Assembly (NCBI RefSeq): GCF_014635985.1
Contig: NZ_BMDT01000004.1
Location: 62,001-126,000 of the forward strand
DNA: 64,000 bases
DNA from: Enterococcus alcedinis
Lineage (GTDB): Bacteria; Bacillota; Bacilli; Lactobacillales; Enterococcaceae
Reading direction: 5' to 3'
The notes beneath the pieces are model-generated. The model saw only the letters and a program-made list of their open reading frames with translations, searched no databases and was not told the DNA's origin. Below, piece by piece: positions 34,485 to 43,529 of the stretch. The stretch's first letter is position 1. Every line of letters starts with the position of its first letter. A program made the translations under genes and the position numbers.

Positions 34485-35558
34485 CTACTTCGCAGTATAT
34501 TTTTTAATAGCTGGTAAAATATCATTTCCGATTAATTCGATATTTTTCATGATCTTATCAAAAGGTACGCCACCAAAATCAAGTTGGGCGATGTATCTTT
34601 GATGGCCAAATAATTCATGTTGATATAAGATTTTTTCGATAATTTCTTGCGGTGAACCAACGTTTAAAATACTACGAGGATCCTGGGCATGAACGAAGGC
34701 TTGTTTAGGGAATCCTTGCCCGTTAGTCAGACGAATTCCTTGATCTACATGTGGATAAAATTCACGCATTGCTTCTTGCGTCGTATCTGCGACATAAAAG
34801 AGTCCTGCAGTGGCGATAGGAAGGCTTGCTGCGTCATAACCTGCTTCAGCTGCTGATTGACGATAGGTATCAATGGTATATTTAAAGGATTGTGCAGCAC
34901 CGGCTAAATGCGCCATATACATCGGAACACCTGCACGGCCAGCACGAACAGCACTTCCAGGACCGCCGCCTACTGCACGCCAAATTGGCAACTGTTTGTT
35001 TAATGGACGCGGTAAGACGTGAGCGTTGCGTAGAGGTGCTCGGAATTTACCTTCCCAATCGACGTATTCACTTTGGTTTAGTTTTAGTAGTAAATCAAAT
35101 TTTTCTTCAAATAATTCTTCATAATCTGCTAAATCATAACCAAGTAATTCAAACAAGCCAACACGTGAAGCACGTCCACCAACGAGTTCAATACGACCAT
35201 TTGACATTAAGTCAATCGTTGCAAAGTTTTCAAAAATTCGAACGGGATCAGAAGTACTGACAATGGTAGCACCACTTGAGATTTTGATTTTTTCAGTCGC
35301 TTCAGCAATCATAGCTAAGACAATTGCATGTGCCTGCGTGACAAAGTGATCTTGGTGACTTTCACCAACGATAAAAGTATCTAAACCAGCTTGTTCAGAT
35401 AAAATTGCCATTTCTTTAATATTATTTAAGCGTGTTTGTGGCGAGATGGGCTCTCCTGTATGTGGATTTTTAATATGGTCACCTAATGTATAAATACCGA
35501 ATTCTAGTCCCTTTGAAGCATCGAATTTTGGGATAAAGTTTAAGTTTTCTTTAGTCAA
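34485..35558 (-). CDS. LLM-class flavin-dependent oxidoreductase (luciferase-like monooxygenase)
   Basis: 357 residues from TTG 35558. This start is chosen since AAGGACG lies 10 bases before it and a -10/-35 pair (35595-35623) falls inside the longer frame from 35606. Bacterial luciferase-like TIM barrel. Segments GLDTFIVGESHQDHF, SSGATIVSTSDPVRIFENFATIDLMSNGR (in part) and GGRASRVGLFELLG are typical of FMNH2- or F420-type LLM proteins. Paired with an FMN reductase, it is probably the oxygenase of a two-component flavin system. Substrate unknown. Confidence 0.83.
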   Translation of the reverse strand: MTKENLNFIPKFDASKGLEFGIYTLGDHIKNPHTGEPISPQTRLNNIKEMAILSEQAGLDTFIVGESHQDHFVTQAHAIVLAMIAEATEKIKISSGATIVSTSDPVRIFENFATIDLMSNGRIELVGGRASRVGLFELLGYDLADYEELFEEKFDLLLKLNQSEYVDWEGKFRAPLRNAHVLPRPLNKQLPIWRAVGGGPGSAVRAGRAGVPMYMAHLAGAAQSFKYTIDTYRQSAAEAGYDAASLPIATAGLFYVADTTQEAMREFYPHVDQGIRLTNGQGFPKQAFVHAQDPRSILNVGSPQEIIEKILYQHELFGHQRYIAQLDFGGVPFDKIMKNIELIGNDILPAIKKYTAK

Positions 35559-35594
35559 TGAATTACACGTCCTTAATCGTTTGTTTGTAGGTTT

Positions 35595-35623
35595 AGAATA
35601 AAGCAAAATCGAATTTCTTGCAA
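35595..35623 (-). promoter_or_regulatory. Promoter of the monooxygenase/FMN reductase pair
   Basis: On the minus strand TTGCAA (35618-35623), 17-base spacer, TATTCT (35595-35600). It is compatible with a start at 35558. Confidence 0.5.
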
Positions 35624-35697
35624 GAGATTGAATTCATCTCGAAATCGTGATGAATGTCAAGAAGATGAAAATACAGATGTTTTTTTTAAAATCTTGT

Positions 35698-36255
35698 TCA
35701 AGTATAAAGGAAAAAACCTAAAATTCCGGTTGTAATTAAAATCCAAATCGGGTTAATTCGCCATTTTCTTAAAGCGAACAACACACCGATAAACACAGGA
35801 AATGCGAGCCAATTAATAGTGGAAGTCTTCAATTCGAGCGTCATATTGCCAAAGAAGGCAATCGAAAGAATCGATATGGAGGCAGAGGCGATTAAACCGA
35901 TAGCAACAGCTTCTAGTCCGGTGAAAAGGTACTTCATTCGTGTAGAATCTTGATTTTTTTTGAAAAAATGATAGAGCAATACCGAGATAATACATCCTGA
36001 AATAACGGTGCTGACGGTTGCAATGAAGGCGCCAAGTAAACCAGCGACTTGAAGGCCAACAAAGGTCGAACTGTTCACGGCTAAAGGACCAGGTGTCATT
36101 TGTGAAATCGTAATAATATCGGTGAAAGCTTTTGTTGTTAACCATTGATTTTCAACGACGAGTATTTGTTGAATCAATGAAATGGTTGCATAACCGCCAC
36201 CAATACTGAATAAACCAATTTGGAAAAAATAGAAAGCTAAAAGCAAGTAAGTCAT
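35698..36255 (-). CDS. Chromate transporter subunit (second half protein)
   Basis: 185 residues, one CHR domain with about five to six hydrophobic segments. Contains FFQIGLFSIGGGYATISLIQ and TISQMTPGPLAVNSSTFVG, the duplicated CHR signatures. Half-size proteins of this family act as a heteropair encoded by adjacent genes. The upstream partner gene's stop abuts this ATG (36255). Members export chromate or may carry other anions; the physiological substrate in such bacteria is uncertain. Confidence 0.88.
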   Translation of the reverse strand: MTYLLLAFYFFQIGLFSIGGGYATISLIQQILVVENQWLTTKAFTDIITISQMTPGPLAVNSSTFVGLQVAGLLGAFIATVSTVISGCIISVLLYHFFKKNQDSTRMKYLFTGLEAVAIGLIASASISILSIAFFGNMTLELKTSTINWLAFPVFIGVLFALRKWRINPIWILITTGILGFFLYT

Positions 36256-36804
36256 TTATTTGTCGCCTCCTAAGTCTCTAAAAATAAAGAGCAACATCAG
36301 GATGGTTACAATGATTAATAGGATTGGATGAATGTTGAAAAAGTAATTTAGAATAAAAGTAATGACTGGAATCACAAGTAAAAAGGGTTGTGACTTTCTT
36401 GCAAGTTGTTGAAACATGGTAATGACCAAATCGACAATAATTGCTGCCACACCGGCTTCCATTCCCTTTAATACGCCGTTAACAATCGTATTGGTAGCGA
36501 ATGCTGTATAACTATAGGAAATAATTGATAAAATAATAAAAGAAGGGAGAATACCAGCGAACCCACTCACGAAAGCACCTGATAGCTTATTGATACGATA
36601 TCCAACAAGGACAGCTAAATTAATCGCAATGGCTCCTGGAGAAGTTTGTGAAATCGTAGCAAGTTCATAGAGTTCATCTTTTGAGAGGTAATTCTTTTTT
36701 ATGACGAAGTACTTTTCCATCATGGGGATCACGACGTATCCACCACCAAAGGTAAACATACTAATAAAAAAATTAATGAGAAATAATTCTCTGTTTTTAT
36801 ACAA
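36256..36804 (-). CDS. Chromate transporter subunit (first half protein)
   Basis: 182 residues, one CHR domain with hydrophobic segments and the signatures FISMFTFGGGYVVIPMM and TISQTSPGAIAINLAVLVG. Starts with TTG 36804 after AAGGATG. It is immediately followed by the second half gene, so the pair would form the two-domain transporter. An extended -10 (TGATATAAT on minus) lies at 36839-36847. Confidence 0.87.
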   Translation of the reverse strand: MYKNRELFLINFFISMFTFGGGYVVIPMMEKYFVIKKNYLSKDELYELATISQTSPGAIAINLAVLVGYRINKLSGAFVSGFAGILPSFIILSIISYSYTAFATNTIVNGVLKGMEAGVAAIIVDLVITMFQQLARKSQPFLLVIPVITFILNYFFNIHPILLIIVTILMLLFIFRDLGGDK

Positions 36805-36838
36805 AAAATCATCCTTTCTTATTGAATTTGCAACTTCT

Positions 36839-36847
36839 ATTATATCA
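36839..36847 (-). promoter_or_regulatory. Extended -10 promoter of the chromate transporter pair
   Basis: TGATATAAT on the minus strand is a full extended -10 element 35 bases before the TTG start. No clear -35. Confidence 0.5.
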
Positions 36848-36946
36848 TAATATCCTTATTTTTTTAGGTGGTTCTCGTAAGGAACGTCCTTTCTTTCTTG
36901 AATGAAAATCAGAATGTCCTGTTCTTAATTTTTTTGAAAAAGAGGG

Positions 36947-36975
36947 TTGACAAAAAAGTTAAATGAGATTAAGAT
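36947..36975 (+). promoter_or_regulatory. Promoter of the T-box/sulfhydrylase transcript
   Basis: Consensus TTGACA (36947-36952), 17-base spacer, TAAGAT (36970-36975). Start of transcription would fall near 36982, just before the T-box leader. Confidence 0.8.
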
Positions 36976-36981
36976 GAGTTT

Positions 36982-37284
36982 ATGATTAAAAAAAATAACG
37001 AAACGCGTAGAAAAAGAAAGTAAAATTTGATGGAATTCTTAACAGAAAGCCTTGGTAGCTGAGAAGAGGTAGAAGAAAACGAATTTGAAAATGGCTTTTG
37101 AGCGGGTATCTCGAGAAGGTGACTTTTAGAGGTACACGGATATTCCCGTTAGAAGAATCCCAATGTCACATGTTTGTGTCGCATTGGAAGATGAGGCAGA
37201 AGTAGCGATACTTTTGCGAATTAAGGTGGTACCATGTATGTTAATACATCCTTAGAAGAGAATACTCTTCTAGGGATTTTTTTT
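36982..37284 (+). ncRNA. T-box riboswitch, probably methionine-specific
   Basis: The conserved T-box sequence AATTAAGGTGGTACC lies at 37219-37233, followed by a terminator with arms 37248-37260 and 37265-37277 and a T8 tract. Upstream is a long structured Stem I region whose base can form from AGAAAGCC (37045-37052 area) and GGCTTT (37093 area). A candidate specifier codon is ATG at 37091-37093, which would read tRNA-Met and fits the downstream methionine gene. Uncharged tRNA would favour the antiterminator. The T-box assignment is strong; the specifier is tentative. Confidence 0.85.
37248..37284 (+). terminator. Regulated terminator of the T-box leader
   Basis: ATCCTTAGAAGAG pairs with CTCTTCTAGGGAT (one G-T pair), loop AATA, followed by eight T. 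This is the terminator form opposing the antiterminator of the T-box. Confidence 0.85.
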
Positions 37285-37378
37285 GGTTTATTTGAAGGGG
37301 GAATCACAGTTAAAAAGGAATAGTGGTTGGTTAATGGTTGATAACAAATAATAGGGATAAAAAAGGAGAAGAGAAAAT

Positions 37379-38653
37379 ATGACAGACAAATTTGAAACAA
37401 TTCAATTACACGGTGGACAAACAATTGATAAAGATACAGGGAGTCGCGCGGTGCCAATTTATCAAACGACCGCATTTGTTTTTGAGGATGCGGATCAAGC
37501 AGCAAATCGCTTTGCATTATCTGAAGGCGGAAATATTTATTCACGTATTACAAACCCAACCAATGATGTTTTGGAACAACGCTTGGCTTTATTAGAAGGT
37601 GGCGTTGGCGCGTTGGCAACTGCCTCTGGTTCAGCAGCGATTACTTATGCGATTCAAAATATTGCTAAAACAGGTGATCATATTGTTTCAGCAGCCAGTA
37701 TTTACGGTGGGACGTTTAACTTATTTTCACATACGTTACCCGATTTAGGAATTACAACCACGTTTGTCAATGGAGATGATCCGGAGAATTTTCGTGCGGC
37801 AATTCAAGACAACACTAAAGCGATTTTTGTTGAATCATTAGGAAATCCTGATATTACGATTTTAGAACTCGAAAAAGTGGTTGAAATTGCACATGAAGCA
37901 GGGATTCCAGTGATTGTCGATAATACCTTTGCGACACCCTATTTATTTAAACCGTTTGACTATGGTGCAGATATTGTTGTTTATTCAACGACGAAATATA
38001 TTAGCGGACATGGTGTGACACTCGGTGGAGCGATTGTTGATTCGGGTAATTTTGATTGGACGAATGGCAAATTCCCACGCTTAGTTGAACCAGATGCAAG
38101 CTATCACGGTGTTTCATGGGTAGAAGCGGCAGGTAAAGCTGCTTATATTACACGTGCACGTACAATCATTTTACGAGATACTGGAGCCGCAGCTGCGCCG
38201 TTTAACTCATGGTTAACGTTACTAGGTTTAGAAACGTTATCGTTACGTTTGGAGCGCCACGTTGAGAATGCTCAAAAAGTCGCTGAATTTTTAGAAAGTC
38301 ATCCTAAAATTGCTTGGGTGAGCTATCCAGGATTAAAGAGTAGTAAATATTATGACCTAGGTCAAAAATATTTTCCTAAAGGCGCGAGTGCAATCTTTAC
38401 GGTTGGCTTAAAAGGTGGCGCTGAAGCTGGTAAGAAATTAATCGATGGCACAAAAATCTTCTCACTATTAGCCAATGTCGGTGACGCGAAATCACTGATT
38501 ATCCACCCTGCATCAACGACCCATTCTCAATTAAATGAAGAAGAATTAGCTGCAGCCGGAATCAAGCCAGAAGCGGTTCGCTTATCTGTCGGAATTGAAA
38601 ATATTGATGATCTAATTGCAGATTTAGAACAGGCTTTAGCGACTATTCATTAA
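37379..38653 (+). CDS. metY: O-acetylhomoserine aminocarboxypropyltransferase (sulfhydrylase)
   Basis: 424 residues, Cys/Met metabolism PLP family, long form typical of O-acetylhomoserine sulfhydrylases. It makes homocysteine from O-acetylhomoserine and sulfide (or methionine with methanethiol). The PLP lysine is K206 in [11 protein letters not shown]; other motifs are TIQLHGGQ at the start and [13 protein letters not shown]-box leader controls it, which fits a methionine-supply role. AAAAGGAGAAGAG precedes ATG 37379. Single-gene unit with a terminator behind it. Confidence 0.92.
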   Translation: MTDKFETIQLHGGQTIDKDTGSRAVPIYQTTAFVFEDADQAANRFALSEGGNIYSRITNPTNDVLEQRLALLEGGVGALATASGSAAITYAIQNIAKTGDHIVSAASIYGGTFNLFSHTLPDLGITTTFVNGDDPENFRAAIQDNTKAIFVESLGNPDITILELEKVVEIAHEAGIPVIVDNTFATPYLFKPFDYGADIVVYSTTKYISGHGVTLGGAIVDSGNFDWTNGKFPRLVEPDASYHGVSWVEAAGKAAYITRARTIILRDTGAAAAPFNSWLTLLGLETLSLRLERHVENAQKVAEFLESHPKIAWVSYPGLKSSKYYDLGQKYFPKGASAIFTVGLKGGAEAGKKLIDGTKIFSLLANVGDAKSLIIHPASTTHSQLNEEELAAAGIKPEAVRLSVGIENIDDLIADLEQALATIH

Positions 38654-38663
38654 ATTTTGCTTT

Positions 38664-38700
38664 AAAATCCCTTTTACTAAACGAGTAGGAGGGATTTTAT
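38664..38700 (+). terminator. Terminator after the sulfhydrylase gene
   Basis: AAAATCCCT (38664-38672) pairs with AGGGATTTT (38690-38698), with inner TACT/AGTA pairing. The following T run is short. Confidence 0.65.
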
Positions 38701-38834
38701 TGTGCGCTTTTCTGGCTCTAAATGATGATGCCAGTGGCTTTTCTCACAAATTATACTTGTAATGTAGGATTCAATGGGCTAGTCTGTACGTGTAATTAAG
38801 ATTGGATTGATAAAAAACAAGAGGTGAGTGAAAA

Positions 38835-40832
38835 ATGAGTTATGAATATTCTCTAAGGTACGCGTTAGACCCTGCAAAAGACAACGAAGAACGAATCGAG
38901 GAATTAATTTTATTTTGTCGGGAAGCGCAAATTGATGAAGTGAATTTCTTTATTAACCACGAAGAGATTGGAAGAGGACACATATCACTACAAGAAACCG
39001 TTGAATGGATGAAAGCTTCGTTGCAATTAAAGGAACGACTAGCGAAAGAACAGATTGGCTTTTCCTTAAATCCTGGGATTACTTTAATGCATGGTGATCG
39101 TGGAAGAGTCGTCGATCCACTTTTAGGGATTCAAACGATGGTCGATCGGGATGGGACAAAAGCCTCGGCTGTTGCGTGCCCTGGAGATCCTATTTGGCAA
39201 GAATATATTGCGAAGAACTATGGGATTTATGCGAGTGTCGAGCCAGAATATTTATGGTTAGAAGATGACTTTAGGCATTTTAATCATAAACCGGTACTAT
39301 GGGGTTGTTTTTGCGATGCACACATGGAGAGATACCAAACAGCATTGGGGCAAGAAATTTCAAGAGAAGATTTCGTGGAACAAATACTTGACCCGAAAGA
39401 ACCAACGATGGCACGTCAAGTTTATTTAGATATTTGTCGTAACGAGATGAATGAAACCGCTTTTAAAATAGAGCAAGCAGTCCACGCTGTCTCACCGCAG
39501 ACCAAATTAGCACTAATGACATCTCAGCCTGAAGAGCATGCAACCGAAGGGCGTGATTGGCAACAGATTTTTGAGAACTTATCCGGTGACCACCCTTTTG
39601 TGGCACGTCCGCACTTACCTTCTTATAATGAAGTTACGCCAAAAGTTTATAACAATGGTTTTAATCGTGTGAGCCGTATCACTGCGCACTTATTAGGCGA
39701 TGACAGTGTGTTATATCCGGAATTAGAAAATTATATGTACTCGCGTTATGCGAAATCAAATCAGTTCTCACGATTTCAATTAGAGAGCTCGCTAATCTTG
39801 CATCCAAAAGGTTCAACAATGAATTTGTTTGATATGATGGGAACGGGAGTTGTGAGAGATTATCAACTTCAAACGATGTTGTCAGAAGCAAAGCCATTCT
39901 TGACTCGAATCTCTGCACTTGATTTACGTATTTCGGAACAACGAGGGATTCACGTTTTATATGGTACACGAGGAAGCTACTCGATTCGAACGAAAGAAGG
40001 TGCTAGACGTGAAGAATTAATCCCTCGAGAAGATTCATGGTTAGCGTTACTCGGTGCATTTGGGATCAGCTCGATTCCTGCAACGTATTCTAGACTGTTA
40101 AAAAATCAGGTAGTAGCTATTTCTGGACAATATTTACGTCAATTAACAATAGAAGAAATCGAACAGTTATTTACTGAAAATTTTGTTTTGCTCGATGGCG
40201 AGTCAGTGGCCGTCTTAGTCGAGCGTCATCTCGGAAGTTTAATCGGTGTTGAATCGTGTGAATGGTTAGCCGTTCGAAGCGGGCAACAATCATATGAACA
40301 AGTTGATAATGGTCATCGTTATTGTGGTGTGAAAGAAGCGCGCCTAACGTTGATGCAACAAGTAGGAGATTATTTGAAAATCAAATACAATCAAGTACCA
40401 AAACAAGTCATTTCAAATGCTTACAATGAGTACCACGAAATCCAAGGCCCGTACTTGGTTCAAATGGAAAATTGTTTGATTTTACCCGTTGCTTGGGATG
40501 AAAAAGATGGTTGGAATAGTCAGTACATCAGTCTAAGAGAGGCGATGGTAAAAGAAGTTATTGCTGGAATAAAACCGAGCTATCCGAAATTAGCGATGAC
40601 AAACGATATGCCTTATTGCAATTTGTACCATTATCAAAAAGAAGGAAAAATCTTTTATATGATTGCGAATTTCTCAACAGAACCGTATGAAGTCATTGAA
40701 TGCCAATTAATAACAGCAGATTCAGAGCTAATCGAGTATTCAAGACAAGGCGAGAAAATGGTTGCATATGATGGTGAAAAAATACAGACGGCAATTGGGA
40801 GTTATGAATTAAAAGTCTTTGAAGTAAAATAA
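38835..40832 (+). CDS. GH42-like TIM-barrel glycosidase, family uncertain
   Basis: 665 residues. An N-terminal barrel of about 370 residues (QIDEVNFFINHEEIG, EYLWLEDDFRHFNH with a possible catalytic acid, SYNEVTPKVYNNG) is followed by a region like the GH42 trimerisation domain (residues about 380-480: VVAISGQYLRQLTIEEIEQLF, VLLDGESVAVLVE) and a C-terminal beta domain. It is not a standard GH42. Its neighbours (GH38-related, ManA, ROK) make a GH164-type beta-mannosidase or another clan GH-A enzyme conceivable; this is inference. No signal peptide. GAGGTGAG precedes ATG 38835. It stands alone between two terminators. Confidence 0.6.
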   Translation: MSYEYSLRYALDPAKDNEERIEELILFCREAQIDEVNFFINHEEIGRGHISLQETVEWMKASLQLKERLAKEQIGFSLNPGITLMHGDRGRVVDPLLGIQTMVDRDGTKASAVACPGDPIWQEYIAKNYGIYASVEPEYLWLEDDFRHFNHKPVLWGCFCDAHMERYQTALGQEISREDFVEQILDPKEPTMARQVYLDICRNEMNETAFKIEQAVHAVSPQTKLALMTSQPEEHATEGRDWQQIFENLSGDHPFVARPHLPSYNEVTPKVYNNGFNRVSRITAHLLGDDSVLYPELENYMYSRYAKSNQFSRFQLESSLILHPKGSTMNLFDMMGTGVVRDYQLQTMLSEAKPFLTRISALDLRISEQRGIHVLYGTRGSYSIRTKEGARREELIPREDSWLALLGAFGISSIPATYSRLLKNQVVAISGQYLRQLTIEEIEQLFTENFVLLDGESVAVLVERHLGSLIGVESCEWLAVRSGQQSYEQVDNGHRYCGVKEARLTLMQQVGDYLKIKYNQVPKQVISNAYNEYHEIQGPYLVQMENCLILPVAWDEKDGWNSQYISLREAMVKEVIAGIKPSYPKLAMTNDMPYCNLYHYQKEGKIFYMIANFSTEPYEVIECQLITADSELIEYSRQGEKMVAYDGEKIQTAIGSYELKVFEVK

Positions 40833-40836
40833 GAAC

Positions 40837-40870
40837 AAGGGATGCGACCGCGGTTGCATCCCTTATTCTT
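40837..40870. terminator. Terminator between the GH42-like and GntR genes
   Basis: AAGGGATGC (40837-40845) pairs with GCATCCCTT (40856-40864), with the inner GACC/GGTT extending the stem to 13 pairs; followed by ATTCTTATT. Convergent genes share it. Confidence 0.75.
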
Positions 40871-40906
40871 ATTACTAGTCACTACTCGTTCTATAAATAA
40901 TCTTTA

Positions 40907-41635
40907 TTACTCTGTCGAGAAGTCTAAATAATATTTGTACTTTCTTCCGATATAATAGCATTCCGTATATTCAGAAAAATGATTGGTCGGATCACTCGTA
41001 AAACGCACGCGTTTTAAAATGGGTTCGGGTTTTGTGAGTTTTAAAAGCGCTTGAATTTCGTTGTTAGCAAGCATTGCTTCGACGTACTCGACTTGTTTGG
41101 TTGGGAAAATATTAAATTGTTGTAAGTAGTCGTAAAATGAACCGTAATAATCTTTTGAAGTGAGTGAAAAATAAGGTTTAAAAGGAACGTAGGTCACGAA
41201 ATAAGCTAAAAAATCTTCATCAGAACCACGGACACGCTTAAGCATCAAGACATCTTCTCCGGGATTGATTTTCAAATATTTGGCAATTTGATAATCAGCG
41301 GCAATTTTACTAACTTCGGCATGAATCGTGGTAGCGACTTTTCCTTGTTCACGCATCTCTTGTGTAAAGCTTTTAATCATGGTGATATGGTTGGTCTTTT
41401 CGGGTGAATATTGATTCACAAAAGTACCTTTGGCTTTTTTACGGATGAGTAAATTTTCACGTACTAATTCTTCGACAGCTTTTCGGATAGTAATACGACT
41501 GACATGATAAATTTCGCATAAGTCCATTTCAGTTGGGATTCGTTGACCTTCAATCCATTTCTCTGTTCGGATATTGTCACGTAAATCATTGGCGATTTGA
41601 GCATAAAGTGGTTGTGTTTTTTGATTGTTTGACAT
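40907..41635 (-). CDS. GntR-family (HutC/UTRA) transcriptional regulator
   Basis: 242 residues from ATG 41635, which has a perfect AGGAGG 8 bases upstream; the longer frame to 41818 crosses the divergent promoter and is not credible. N-terminal GntR winged helix (YAQIANDLRDNI, IPTEMDLCEIYHVSRITIRKAVEELV) and C-terminal UTRA effector domain (residues about 90-235). Divergent from manA, ROK and GH38 genes, hence a likely repressor responding to a sugar phosphate. Confidence 0.9.
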   Translation of the reverse strand: MSNNQKTQPLYAQIANDLRDNIRTEKWIEGQRIPTEMDLCEIYHVSRITIRKAVEELVRENLLIRKKAKGTFVNQYSPEKTNHITMIKSFTQEMREQGKVATTIHAEVSKIAADYQIAKYLKINPGEDVLMLKRVRGSDEDFLAYFVTYVPFKPYFSLTSKDYYGSFYDYLQQFNIFPTKQVEYVEAMLANNEIQALLKLTKPEPILKRVRFTSDPTNHFSEYTECYYIGRKYKYYLDFSTE

Positions 41636-41728
41636 GAATGTATCCTCCTTTTGTCCTAATGATATAACAATAGAGAAAAACCCTTGATACGATGGGGCTA
41701 AAAATAAACAAAAATCAGAAATAAAACG

Positions 41729-41737
41729 TGCTATAGT
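41729..41737 (+). promoter_or_regulatory. Extended -10 promoter of the manA operon
   Basis: TGC followed by TATAGT, about 30 bases before ATG 41770. No good -35. An alternative TTGATA lies at 41684-41689 without a matching -10. The gap of 134 bases to the divergent GntR gene must also hold its operator, which I could not identify. Confidence 0.5.
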
Positions 41738-41769
41738 TAAGAAAATAAAGAAAAAGGGGAATCCTATCA

Positions 41770-43512
41770 ATGAAGTATAACTTCCGTCCTGTAACGAATG
41801 TAGCCAATGAAACAACAATATATACCAATTATGATGCCATTGTTCAGCAATTAAAACAAGAGCGAATTGAAAAAGGGCTGAATGTCATAACAATTGAGAA
41901 CTATCCGATTGTGAATGAACAAGAAATCAGAGAATCGTTAATTGAACAGCTCAATCCAGAGTTGATTGTTCATACGGATGAGATTTTAATTGACCAAGCA
42001 GCGATGGAACAAATGATTGCTCACAATTTAACCGATGACCGTGTTTTTGGTGTGATGAGTAACCATCAATTGCCAGAATTTATTGATGATGAAAAACATC
42101 AAATCACACAAACAAAAATTAATCGCGTGATTGCAACGGGAGGTCTAGTTGTTGTTTACGGTGTTGGAGCAAGTCTAGTAACAGCGCCTGATTTATTAAT
42201 TTACGCCGATCTTTCGCGTTGGGAAATTCAAACACGTTACCGTTCAGGAGATTTTAGTAACTGGCATGCGGATAATGCGGGAGAAGATCCAAACCGCATG
42301 TTAAAACGTGGCTACTTTTTTGAGTGGCGTGTGGCAGACAAACAAAAGAAAAAAGCCTTGCCAAAATCAACTTATGTTTTAGATACACACCAAGCTGGTC
42401 AACCAGTCATGATTCAAACGAATGCTTATTTAGCAGGATTAAAAGAAGTTTCGAAGCAACCGTTTTCACTTGTTCCGTTCTTTGATCCAGGTGTTTGGGG
42501 TGGTCACTGGATGCAAGAGACCTTTGATTTTAGAAAAGATGAAGTCAACTTGGCATGGAGTTTTAATGGTGTACCAGAAGAAAATAGTTTGTTACTTGAT
42601 TTTGGTGAAGCAGAATTCGAAACACCAGGGAATAACTTAATGTTCTTTTACGGTGAAGAAGTACTAGGACTACGTGTGTTTGGTCAATTTGGCGAAGAAT
42701 TTCCGATTCGTTTCAACTTCTTAGATACGGTTGGTGGTCAAAACTTAAGTTTGCAAGTTCATCCGAAATTAAGTTATTTACAAGATACCTTTGGCGCACA
42801 TTACACACAAGATGAAAGTTACTATATTTTACATACAGACACAGACGAAGCCAATGTTTACTTAGGTTTTAAAAATGGTGTTGAAAAAGAAGAACTGATG
42901 GCAGCGCTACGCAAAGCGGAAGCGGGCGAGGAAGTCTTTGATGATCAAAAATACATTTATCAACAACCAATTAAAAAACACGACCACTATTTAATTCCAG
43001 CTGGAACGATTCATTCGAGTGGGGCAGGGAGTGTCGTACTTGAAATTAGTGCCACACCGAACCGTTTTACATTTAAATTGTGGGATTGGGAACGTGTCGA
43101 TTTAGACGGCAAGCCGCGTTCGGTTCATTTACAACATGGCGAACCAAACTTAGATATGCGTCGTGATGAAGATTGGGTCAAAAAAGAACTGATTAATCAA
43201 TTTGTCGTTGTTGGAGAAGGTGACGGTTGGATTGAGGAGCAGACAGGTTTACATAAAACCGAATGGATTGAAACAAGACGTCATACATTTACTAAAGCGG
43301 TTGTTCATGAGAACCATGATAGCGTCAATGTCTTGAATTTAGTTGAAGGTGATGAAGTCACGGTTGAAAGCCTCGATGGCTCCTTTGCACCATTTGTCGT
43401 ACATTACGCGCAAACCTTTATTATCCCAGAATCGGTTAAGGGTTATAAAATTACACCAAGTGGCACAGCAGTTGGTCAAGAATGCAAAACAATGAAAGCC
43501 TACATTCGTTAA
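41770..43512 (+). CDS. manA: Class I mannose-6-phosphate isomerase with extra N-terminal kinase-like domain
   Basis: 580 residues, far longer than usual type I ManA of about 315-390. Residues about 1-210 resemble a nucleoside/uridine kinase-type fold (VVVYGVGASLVTAPDLLIYADLSRWE in part) but lack an obvious Walker A. Residues about 230-580 form the cupin isomerase: LSLQVHPKLSYLQ with a Zn ligand, ESYYILHTD, and the conserved IPAGTIHSSGAGSVVLEIS. It interconverts mannose-6-phosphate and fructose-6-phosphate. First gene of an operon with ROK kinase and two GH38-related genes, so it completes mannose catabolism. AAAAAGGGGAA precedes ATG 41770. Similar long forms are known in some Firmicutes and Bacteroidetes. 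Confidence 0.85.
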   Translation: MKYNFRPVTNVANETTIYTNYDAIVQQLKQERIEKGLNVITIENYPIVNEQEIRESLIEQLNPELIVHTDEILIDQAAMEQMIAHNLTDDRVFGVMSNHQLPEFIDDEKHQITQTKINRVIATGGLVVVYGVGASLVTAPDLLIYADLSRWEIQTRYRSGDFSNWHADNAGEDPNRMLKRGYFFEWRVADKQKKKALPKSTYVLDTHQAGQPVMIQTNAYLAGLKEVSKQPFSLVPFFDPGVWGGHWMQETFDFRKDEVNLAWSFNGVPEENSLLLDFGEAEFETPGNNLMFFYGEEVLGLRVFGQFGEEFPIRFNFLDTVGGQNLSLQVHPKLSYLQDTFGAHYTQDESYYILHTDTDEANVYLGFKNGVEKEELMAALRKAEAGEEVFDDQKYIYQQPIKKHDHYLIPAGTIHSSGAGSVVLEISATPNRFTFKLWDWERVDLDGKPRSVHLQHGEPNLDMRRDEDWVKKELINQFVVVGEGDGWIEEQTGLHKTEWIETRRHTFTKAVVHENHDSVNVLNLVEGDEVTVESLDGSFAPFVVHYAQTFIIPESVKGYKITPSGTAVGQECKTMKAYIR

Positions 43513-43529
43513 TGATTGGAGGGTAACTG

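Noticed and set aside
41636-41818. N-terminal extension of the GntR regulator to 41818
   Set aside because: It crosses the divergent promoter and the start of manA, and a perfect AGGAGG precedes ATG 41635.
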